A stretch of 64,000 nucleotides of DNA from Halichondria panicea (taxonomy: Eukaryota > Porifera > Demospongiae > Suberitida > Halichondriidae). The notes under the pieces are model-generated. The model was not told the origin of the DNA. It saw only the letters and a list, made by a program, of their open reading frames with translations, and did no database searches. The translations under genes were made by a program, and so were the position numbers. Within the stretch, counting starts at the first letter, position 1; each line of letters opens with the position of its first letter. The DNA lies in the NCBI RefSeq assembly GCF_963675165.1, contig NC_087384.1:6007182-6071181 (forward strand), written 5' to 3'. Positions 1 through 10,100 of the stretch are shown here, piece after piece.

Positions 1-14
1 ACTGCAAGCTTAAC

Positions 15-530
15 ATGGAAACTATGGTTGGCATAGCAATAGCAATAGTAGTAATAATAATTATAGCACTATTGCTATTAGTATACTATAAACCTCGGGA
101 GACAAAGACAGACACTACAACCAAGAAAAGCAGTTTTGACAAGTTAAACGAACGTATAGATGCTGCACAGAAGAAGATTCTTGAAGGGAAAGACCCACAA
201 GTTAAGCAGGGTAACACTATAAGCTACGATCACACTAATGTAATAATGGGACAAGAAAGAACACACGTCATGCAAGCTCTGGATAACGCTATCGGAAAGT
301 TCCTACAGAATATGACATGGGAAACTGAACAAACGCAAAGATCGATCCGGAACTCAGTTCAAGACGCAAGAACACAGTTTGAGATGAGACAGAATGAGAG
401 CCGCAACGCTGTGGCTGAATGCTCTGGTGAAGTTGTCGAGAAGGTTGCCACAGGAGAAGTCGAAGATGATATTTCGAGCGTGAAAGTACGAGTGTGCAAG
501 TGGTTCATCAGCTGTGACAGTCGTACATAA
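15..530 (+). CDS. Small single-pass membrane protein, copy A
   Basis: This is a single-exon reading frame of 171 residues. I do not recognise the family. Residues 5-25 form one strongly hydrophobic segment rich in Ile, Val and Leu, followed by a basic stretch, which suggests a type III or signal-anchor protein with a mostly hydrophilic body. The body (about 35-150) is polar and rich in Gln, Glu, Arg and Lys, with a helical or coiled-coil look, and there are a few Cys near the C-terminus. Its near-identical copy at 25185-25700 sits in the intron between exons 12 and 13 of the BCAS3-like gene on the opposite strand, so it is a nested gene. The two copies differ at only a handful of bases and keep the frame, which supports real coding. 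Function is unknown. Confidence 0.6.
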   Translation: METMVGIAIAIVVIIIIALLLLVYYKPRETKTDTTTKKSSFDKLNERIDAAQKKILEGKDPQVKQGNTISYDHTNVIMGQERTHVMQALDNAIGKFLQNMTWETEQTQRSIRNSVQDARTQFEMRQNESRNAVAECSGEVVEKVATGEVEDDISSVKVRVCKWFISCDSRT

Positions 531-988
531 CCATAACTTAATTAAAGACTTACATAATAATTAAGGATTAATATACATGTACTGTTTTAACTACATGTAT
601 AGTACGTACAAGTACAGCGTGTGTTACGTAATAGATATAGTATGAAACAAGTGTTTTATGGAAATAATTATCCAGACACAAGCACGAGAGTGAGCTGCCT
701 GTACATTTATAGTGCATAAAAACAATACGAGGATTCTCATACTATCGCGACGACCCCTTACTGTATTATGCCTCGAAGCTACATGACCGTGTATAAGACA
801 CGGAAGGGACTGTATGATTTTTACTACACGCTTGTAACCTTGACAACGTAGTATACACGTACTCATGTAATGTGTGCTTGCAGTACATGCATTAGGTGTA
901 AATGCAACCATCAAAGGATTAATGGCAGGGTATAGATTATACAAGTATACCAAAAGAGTCAAATACCGGTACATGTAATAGTACGTAC
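531..988. other. BCAS3-A intron 12 remainder, no gene seen
   Basis: AT-rich intronic DNA downstream of the nested gene, matching 25701-26254 of copy B apart from small indels. Open frames here lack any recognisable domain. The copy B counterpart has two extra 51 bp tandem units at the exon 12 edge that copy A lacks. Confidence 0.5.
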
Positions 989-3900
989 CACTCCGCTGGT
1001 TGCCCCCCGGTAGAGGGTGTAGATATGGTGTATGGCAGTCTCGGAGGAGAGCCAGGGGTGGGGCAGGATGTGGAACACATGGAAACTGTTGCCCTCGGTA
1101 CTAGCCGAGACCAGGAGGGTACCACTGGAGGGAGGAGGGGGGGCAGCTTTGAAGTGATGTAAATATGATTATAATTATTGCTGTAACAGTAAACTTAATG
1201 TACATTATAAGCTTCCATCATCGCCTCTCCCATTATTTGGTGGTGTTTGTTTTAGACATGTTAGTAGTTCACTCCTTTGATCCTAACCGTCAACACAAAA
1301 GTAATCTCACTCGTAAGTATGACACACAAAAACATCCAAGGAAGCATCAGAGAGATGCTTTAATAAGTCAAAAATCCATAATCGCATTTTTTTACACTAG
1401 AAATACCAGAGGGACCTACAATAACATAGTACAGTGGTGTAATGTTGATTAAAGGAATACCTTGAGTTGAATACCAGAGGACCTACATTGTATGGTGTAA
1501 TGTTGATACCTTGAGTTGAATACCAGAGGAACTACATTGTACATGTACAGTGGTGTAATGTTGATACCTTGAGTTGAATGCCAGAGCAGCTATGTGTACA
1601 CAAGGTCCAGTGTGGGCCACAAAATGAGCTATCACTCCACCACTCTCACGATCCAGCTCCTGAACTTTGAACTGGAGGCAACAAAAATAGAGTGTAACGT
1701 GTAAAACAAAGTATCGATCGACCTGTAAACCATATATGGCTGTATTGTAGAACTCCCTATGATTAATTGGGGCCTCAAACTTAAGTATTGAAACACATAC
1801 TCCATTCTCCTTTCAGAGGAGTAAGGGCAAGGCTACACTGTACCAGAGTACTCACCTCTTGTGTGTGTGTCTTGATAGTGTCCAGTACTGTGATGATGTT
1901 GGCACTGGTGGAGTCAGTGGTCTATGGTGTATTGTTAGTCAGTTGGATAGTTACTTGTACACATGCACACACGCACGCATAAACTCAACTGTACGCACAG
2001 CACATGTGTATAGAGTGTACACTAGTGGTGTGTGCCGTTGCTATAGTGATCTAGTCACCTGTTGATGAGTGTGCTCTGGAGACTCAGTGGAGCTTGGCTG
2101 AGTCTTTCCAGTCAGTCCAGAGATAGTATCAGCTGAGAGAGAGATACAACAATGGATTAGCTATGTAGCAATAGCTAGCACTCTAACCCCCTTCTCCCAC
2201 ACTCTCTCTGGCTATTTTTCCCTTCCCCACTATCTCCCTGTACTGTGATGAAATGAATCTCACACGAACTGGATTGGTCTCAATAGCCCCTCCCCCTCCT
2301 CTTGATGTTTGCAATGACCCCTACACTGTACATGTAGTGTGCACTCACTGAGAGCTGAGATGCCCTTCTTGACGTTCTTGAGCACGGTGGTGGCCACGGA
2401 GGGGGGCGTGGCATCTGACATACCCCCCACACTCTGGTGCTTAGACGACAGCTGTATAAAACGTAGAAAACATTGAATTTGGTTACTTGGCGTTTATTAA
2501 AATGTAGCCATGTGTAATAATATTGTTGTACGGGTGTACCTTGGTTTCTGAGAAGGCCAACCATCTGGTTCCCAGGGCAACAGGGTTGCACGGATACCCC
2601 ACGGAAGGGTAGCTGTCTACAAATAGAGAGAGTGTGATCGTATGCGATAGGTGTTTTGAAGGACTTACTTCGTATGACGTATTTGTTGTCTAGTGAACCA
2701 GCGTCCAACACAACCATCCTCTTCTGGAACACAATCACCACCACTCTGGGGAAAGAGCAAGCATTAGTCTTAGGATATTGAAGCATCTGGCTATACTGTA
2801 TTGAGGCCTGTACAGTTAGTCTCAATAGACAGGTGGTCTCTTTAGGGAGGTCATTATGTGAGCATTGTAGGGACAGTACTGAGTGGTCTCAATAGAGAGG
2901 TGGTCTCAATGGTGTGAGCATTGTAGTCATGTGCTGATTCTATGGTACCTCACCTTCTGTTGCAGTGCACATCAACAATGGGTCTAGTCTTAAAGACAAA
3001 CTTCTTGACAGTGTTGTCTCCTCCATTGATCCTCAAAGAGAGCAGCTGCAGTGTGGAGTAGGCCACCGTACTACCACTGTTGTGTCTGCATGGAGGGTGT
3101 GTGTGTGTGAATAACATTAGCTCTATTTTCAAGAATTCAATCCTCTCACCTCCCCTTCTTGACAACGGCCATGATGGGTCTTGCCTCAGGGAACTTGTCT
3201 GGTGTGACGCCCTCGTAGCTCTGGGGGGTGGGCAGTAGCTTGGCAACTCTCGTAGTCTCCCCCTCACCACACACACAGTACACTTCACGAGCATCGCCAC
3301 CGGGCTGTGAGGGAGGTAACAGAAATTATTATTCTAAGAATTCACATGATTTAGTGGCAAGCAATGATTTTGTAGATGACTTGTGGTTCCATAATCTTCA
3401 AGGAAGTATCAAATTTACGTAATTATGATACATGGGCAGAGTAAAATGGAGAGGGATAAAACTGTATGCCAATAACCACATACTAACCATCTGGTGCGTC
3501 TATTACTTCACCCACCGTGACCGTCCATACTGCGAACCCGTTGGCCAAGCCCAGTATCAGCAGTAGGGGATTCCCCCTCACACCGTCACCTAGCGACGCG
3601 TCATTAATGTCACATGACTCAAACCGCACCCACAGCACACGCTCTCTCTTATCATCTTTAGGTCCAGATACTGCCTGTGAGGGTACAGAAAGATAGGTAT
3701 AATACCCCAAAAATTGTCAACCTATCGTAACAATAACGATTTATAACTTACTTGTTAATGTAATCATCAGTCATAGTCATACACAGTCATTTACAAGGTG
3801 CGTGCGTGTGACTTACCTGCGGTACATAGTCTTGTAGAAAACCAATCACATTTTTCATTGTGCTTTGATCACTGTGTATACGAAGAAAAAGGTTGAACTC

Positions 3901-4014
3901 ACACAATTTTAATATGAACCACTCTCCCAGTGACCCTCACCTGGCTGGCTCTGGACTGACTACATTTCCACGTCTGTAGGAATTCTTCTTTCCTCTCTCT
4001 GACTCGGAAGACAT
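989..4014 (-). CDS. BCAS3: BCAS3-like protein, copy A, exons 1-12 (3' part off window)
   Basis: Minus-strand exons, all with GT-AG junctions and continuous phase: 4014-3941, 3871-3817, 3674-3507, 3304-3150, 3085-2954, 2745-2669, 2616-2540, 2451-2349, 2132-2059, 1921-1856, 1671-1568 and 1124-989. The product resembles animal BCAS3, a WD40-like (PROPPIN-like) beta-propeller protein linked to microtubules, cell migration and phagophore sites. Conserved segments are VIGFLQDYVPQ, LLLILGLANGFAVWT, FKTRPIVDVHCN, NPVALGTRWLAF, VIAHFVAHTGP and FHVFHILPHPWLSS, in the same order as in human BCAS3. Exon 3 is taken to end at GAA followed by GTAATA, because this restores phase 0 and the alignment to the family; a later GT would break the frame. 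The remaining exons lie beyond position 1. The start ATG is in a short exon facing the Death/GTPase gene across a shared promoter region. Confidence 0.85.
1395..1595. repeat. Tandem copies of the BCAS3 exon 11 splice-donor region, copy A
   Basis: Units of about 60-75 bp repeat the end of exon 11 and its donor (plus-strand motif GATACCTTGAGTTGAATNCC, then CAGAG and a TACATTGTA stretch). About three to four units are visible here and about three in copy B (26690-26805). The extra units carry a copy of the GTATC donor. Confidence 0.65.
2820..2945. repeat. Minisatellite in BCAS3-A intron 5, about 2 units
   Basis: Two units of the motif GGTCTCAATAGAGAGGTGGT followed by a GTGAGCATTGTAGGGACAG block. 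The same repeat has about 13 units in copy B (28290-29120) and about 2 in the pseudogene copy (21005-21120). Confidence 0.75.
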
Positions 4015-4175
4015 GGTGGCTTTTCTATTCTCTCTCTTGATAAAGCTCCCAAGGGGTTTCACCTTCTTCATACATGTATGCTGAGTCAGCGATTTCTTCA
4101 TAATTATGGGCCACGCCCAACTAGACGTAATTTAACCCGTAATTTTTTATTTATAAACAAACGTCAAGGTACAAG
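4015..4175. promoter_or_regulatory. Shared divergent promoter region, copy A
   Basis: 161 bp separate the start codon of BCAS3-A (minus) from that of the Death/GTPase gene (plus), so both 5' UTRs and any core promoters must lie here. The stretch contains GGGCCACGCCCAAC, which resembles a GC/Sp-KLF box, and TTATTTATAAA about 25 bp before the plus-strand ATG, which resembles a TATA element. The copy B equivalent is almost identical. Promoter function is inferred from layout only. Confidence 0.5.
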
Positions 4176-7100
4176 ATGGCTACAACGAATTTTGATACTC
4201 TGAAACAGAAGACTGGGGTAACAGACACCCAGCTAGACCAAAGAATTGAAGAAGATAAATTGTGGAGCCTGGCTGGTCTACTTGGCAGCTATGAAAAGTT
4301 TGTTAGAAGCCCAGTGTTTGGTCTCAATAATGCAGATGTAGAGGATCTGAAGGATTGTGCCTCCAAGCATGGAAATCAACAAGCCATGTATGAAGCTTTA
4401 AGGAAATGGGAAAACGTCATCCGTGACTTCACTTATCGGTCGTTGTTGAAGATTTTGATTAGTCTTCGTGAAGGAGCTTTGGCTGACCAAGTTTGTAGAA
4501 TTTGTGAGTTTAATATTTAATATCTACTTTCTGTGTTTCATCATTTCTTGTACTCCAGTCATCCAGACACAAGCCAGTGAGCCGAATAAAGAAGACGCTG
4601 TGTCCTTGTCATCTGCACCAGGTTAGTATAGCTCAGTATGAAGTTAAAGTTCTCATGCATATAAAAGGCGAAACTGTTTCTGTTCACCATTTTAAGATTC
4701 TAGCCATACTTTTAGGCTTTGCTAAGCTTTATTGGAGCTTATAAACCCAGCTCAGGAGCAACAACCTTAGAATCTGGGATATAGCAGCTTCAGTGCCGGA
4801 TGGGGGTGCTAAATCTGGGACAGTCCCGGCCATTCCGGGACAGTTGCCTTGGCACCTATGTATTAATCAGTTATAATTATATGCCAGTTGCAACAATGTG
4901 ATGTTCTTATACAGCACTGGCTACTGGGCACACTGTAGGATCATCTTCTCATCCAGTGAGTGCAGTTCTTCAACGACAGATGGACAAATATCAGCTCACT
5001 ACAGCCCAAGTCGACCATGAAATCCAGCAAAAAGACATACCATATTTGGCTGCTTACTGTGACAATGTGGAGATCTATGACGATGAGATGGAATTACGAC
5101 GTAGCAAGCAAGATAATCACCTAGCCATGATCAAGTACTTGAAAATCTGGAAAAGTAAGAAACTCTCACAAGCAACATTCAGGGCCCTTCTGGAGATGCT
5201 AATAAAGCTGGAGAAAGAGGCGATTACTGACGAAGTCTGTCAGTATATAAAGGTGAGTGTTTGTGTGTACGTCAAGCTATTTTGAATGGCACCAAACCTT
5301 ATCAATTGTATGGATGCATTGTACGTATGTCTGTCTAGCCCGTACTACACCAGAGAATCTGCCAGGGTCAAAAGACTGTTTCGCATTTGACATTAAAGTA
5401 AACAAAATATAGCTAGTATGAAATTTTAAAAATCAATGATTACCCTCGACAAACAAGCTGTAAGCGCGGGTATGTTATGATCTTTGAGACGCTTTTGAAA
5501 CGCATTACTTCAAGCTATTGATGTGCTTTCAGGCAATTCTTAGAGTTAGCATTACGTGTGTTAATTACTAATGCATTTGAGTCGAAGAACCTCTGCTACT
5601 ACACACTGCAATCAACATTGAGGGTAGTCGGCATAAAGTATGGGCGTGGTTGAGCATTCCTTATAATTGGTTGACAATAGATATATGCAAAGCAGGAGCA
5701 CATTACAGAAGCAGCGTCTTACCTCGGGAATCGCATCTCGTGCAAGTTTGCAAAGTAATTGGATATGCTCCTCTTTTAGAATTTTCTGTAACTCACCAAT
5801 GACTGTCTCTTCCATGATGTACCAACATTCATCAAAGATCTAGCTATTCATTTTAACTCTTTCTGGCTCACCCTAGCTCTCCTGCTGCTGCAGTACATAT
5901 AAAATCCATTCATAATGATATTCACAGGCTGACCGCGGTCTGTAATATGTACACAGTACTTACACACTTTTCTTATAAGGCAATGCGGCGTTTAGGAAAA
6001 CACACGAGATGCAATTTCCGAACCCATGCGGAGTTAGATGCTCCTTCTGTAATGTGCTCCTGGAAAAGCATGCATATACCATAATGTAGGAAACACTCAT
6101 GCAACCCCTCAACGTTCTTTGTTGATTAGTTTAATTGTGACTGAAGTTTCATTCAATACAGGAAATTCCCACCACATTTGTTGGAGAGGGATCACTTCGA
6201 GAGATGTCCGTGGCACGAGGGCAGGAACACATTACTGAACAAGCAGTTCTGTCACCTACCACAGAAGTAGATGCCCTACTATCAAGCAATGGATTGATGT
6301 ACAAAGACGTGAATAGGGAGTGCAGGGATGACCATATATTAGAGATTTCACAGCAGCTGGAACAATGGGAGCTAGTAGCAACACGGCTGGGATTAACCCT
6401 AGCTGAGATTGGAGCCATCAAATATAACAATCGGAGTATAGACATGATGAGATATAACACTCTTAAGAAATGGAAATCTAAGGCTCTACTCAGTGGAACA
6501 GCTACGTATCGAGTTCTACTACAAGCTTTGTTGGCTCTTAGCTGCAATGACTTAGCAAACCAAGTGTGCTCACTACTCAAGGAATCACTACGGGAATCAC
6601 TACTCAAACAAAGGCAACAGAGGAGGATATTCGACGATGCTCTAAGAGATGGCGCAGTCACTGTGAAAATAACTAATGCTCTAATTCAAGGAGAAGCGGG
6701 TGTTGGAAAAACATGCACCAAGCGCATTCTTTGTGATCAGGGCCGTCCGAGCTCTAGAGATAGCACTCCTCTCGCCGATATTTCTGTTCATGTTAGAGAT
6801 GTAACTGATGTCAAAATCCATTCTCAAAACAACAAATGGACAGAAGTGAATGAGGAAAAACTGCAAGACATTGTTGGAACTATGATTTCGATAGTTTGTA
6901 AAAATCGTTCGTTAAAGACATCAATCGATCAACAGTGGCAACACCGGAAAAAAGTACATTTCATTCCAGCTGATGATCTAGCTGGCAAACAACTACCACA
7001 GCCACTACCGGAACGAACAGTACCGAACCTATCTCTGAATGATGATGAACCAGAAACATTGCCACGGGCTGAATTTGAGTCACTGATTGATAATCTTCGG

Positions 7101-10100
7101 GATAAAGTAGCTGATTCACACCATCCAGGATCACAAGATGCACGAGAAATTCTAGGCTCCAACTGGATCTATTTAATCGACAGTGGAGGCCAGCCTCACT
7201 TCCACAATCTTCTACCTCATTTTGTGCATGGCATTAGCATTGCTTTGTTTACTCTGAAGCTTTCAGAACGATTGGACTCTCATTCTATGGTTGAGTATTA
7301 CGAACATGGCAAACTGATTTCGACTCCATACCGATCACCTCTTACAACTATTGATACCCTCAAGTGTCTCGTCCGCTCAATGCAGTCTCATACTATCGAT
7401 GGCGAAAAACCTACTCTTGTCATTGTAGGTACCTTTTTGGACGAGATCGAGAAATGTTCTGAAACTGTACAGGAAAAGAATGAGCGACTACTTAAAATTC
7501 TTTCACTAGAATTTACAGACCAGCTTTTCTTTTATAATGAAGCTGAAAACAATTTAATATTTGCTCTGAATGGAAAGGATCCAGGTCCTCATGAAGAAAC
7601 AATCGCTAAATTGATAAGATCTGTCATCGAAACTTCTCCTTCTAAAGTTATCAAAATGCCTATTTGGTGGTACGTGCTGGAGATATCGTTAAAAGAAATG
7701 TCAAGTCGTCTGAACAGAAAAGTGTTGAGCAAGCAAGAGTGTCTGGAAGTCGCAAAGCAAATACATATCGAAGAAGATGCACTTGTAGAGGCTTTGAAAT
7801 TCTTTCATGAACAACACATTTTTCACTACTATGTAGACATATTGCCTAATGTTGTCTTCACTAGCCCTCAAGTTCTCCTGGACAAGCTGACAGAGTTGGT
7901 CAAGGAAGCATACGATAAAAGGATTAAATCAACAACCACTACTGAACAGGCTCAAGTTGCGAAAGGAAAATGGCAGAAATTTCAAAATAATGGAATCATA
8001 ACACTGGAGTTTGTTGAATACTTTTCAAAGCACTACGTGGAAGGATTGTTTTCTCCACCCGACCTCCTCAAAATATTCATGAATCTTCTCATTCTAACAC
8101 CATTTTCGCCTACTGATTTCGAAATAGATTTCACATCACGTACAGCTCAGTACTTCATGCCTTCACTTTTGGATATGCTTCCACAAGACAAATTAATGGA
8201 ATATCGTGTTGTGTCTGTTTTAGCGAGTCCGTTGTTACTTAGATTCCCTAATGGTTGGCCACGTGCAGGAGTGTTTTGTTGCCTTCAAGTTTATCTGATT
8301 CGTCAGTTGGGTTGGAAGCTTCTGCTTATTAGGGGAAAGCCGAAACTAATTGCTCAGAATTGTGTGATGTTGTCTCCTCCAGGCAGTAGTTGCCGGGTTA
8401 CTCTGATCGACTCTTTTTCGATTGTTGAAGTACATGTCGAGGGAGACAAAGATGTTTGTTCTGCAATGTGTCCGACAATTCGAAATCAAATTGATACCGG
8501 AATACGTGCTTCTTGTCAATTACTTCGATACAGTGAGGAGCAACTACAGTTAGCTTTCTTTTGTCCTTGTACACTTTCTTCTTCACCACATTCTGAGGAA
8601 GTTCCTCATTTCCATGCTGCAATACTCTTGGAGGACGGCAATCAAAGATGCACTTTTGATGAGAGTATCACATCGAGGGTCCAGTCTGAAGAAATGATCT
8701 GGCTCCAAAATACAGGTGTGTAAGCATTATAATTGTATCTGCATAATTATAACACATCGTCTATGCTAATTATACAACAATGTGTATTTATTTCATCTTC
8801 CTATACAGCACCGGCTACTGGGCACACTGTAGGATCATCTTCTCAACCAGCGGGGACAGTTTTTCAACAGCTGATGGACAAATATCAGCTCAGTACTACT
8901 GCCCAAGCCAGTGAGCCGAAAAAAGAAGATCCTTCGTCTTCGTCACCTCCACCAGGTGTAGTAAATCAGCGTTTCTGTTCAGTATTCTAGCCGTAGTTCC
9001 AGGCTTGCTAAGCTTTATTTGGAGCTTATAGTAACCAGCTCAACCTTAGAATTCGGGATATGGAAAGCAGCTTCAGTGCTGGACGGGGATGCTAAATTGG
9101 GACGTACGGTCCCAGCTACATGTACAGTATAATTATAGCCTATTATATACATGTGTATATGCCAGTTGCAACAATGTCATGTTCTTATACAGCACCGGCT
9201 ACTGGGCACACTGTAGGATCATCTGCCCAACCAGTGAGTGCACGGCTGATGGACAAATATCAGCTCAGTACTACTGCCCAAGCCAGTGAGCCGAAAAAAG
9301 AAGATCCTTTGTCTTCCTTGCCTCCACCAGTACCAGGTGTAGTAAATCAGCATGGATGCATAAAGCTTTTCTGTTTAACGTTTTAATATTCTAGCCATAG
9401 TTCCAAGCTTCCTAAGAGGAGCTTATAGTAACCCAGCTACATATATGAAAGGTGAATAGCAGTTTCAGTGCCATACGGGGGTGCTAAATTGGGACAGTCC
9501 CGGCTACATGTATGTATTAAATATCGTATAGCGTGAAATTTTCAAGGGGCTTAATTTTCGTTGTTTTCGTGGGTTAACAATCCTACATGAAAATGAATTC
9601 CACAAAAATTCACTATAAAATTATTGTGAAGGCATGGCTTTCGGTAAGCTGTCCAACCCACAAGAGTGCCTCGAAAATTTCGCGCTATACGGTATAGGGC
9701 CTATTGTATATATGCCAGTTGTAACAATGTCATGTTCTCATACAGCATTGGCTACTGGGCACACTTCTGCTCAACCAGTGAGTACAGTTCTTCAACAGCT
9801 GATGGACAAATATCAGCTCACTAATTCACAAGTCAACCATGAAATCCAGCAAAAAGATGTATCATATTTGGCTGCTTACTTTGATAATGTGGAGCTCTAT
9901 GTCGATGCGATGGAATTATCATCTAGCGAGCAAAGTGATGTTTTGTTAAAAAGATTGGACGGTAACCACCTAGCCATGATCAAGTGCTTGAAAATCTGGA
10001 AAAGTAAGAAGCTCTCACAAGCGACATTCAGGGCCCTTCTTGAGATGTTAGTAAAGCTGAAGAAAGGGGAGATTGCTGACAACGTCTGTCATTACATAAA

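Noticed and set aside
6149-6661. Minus-strand frame of 170 residues opposite Death domain 3, with copies in every unit
   Set aside because: It is the antisense shadow of a strongly conserved coding exon; the plus strand has the Death-domain signature, the splice sites and the GTPase continuation.
9089-9386. Overlapping short frames around linker exon 6
   Set aside because: They are read-through of the intron into exon 6; only the phase 1 exon 9193-9336 fits the gene.
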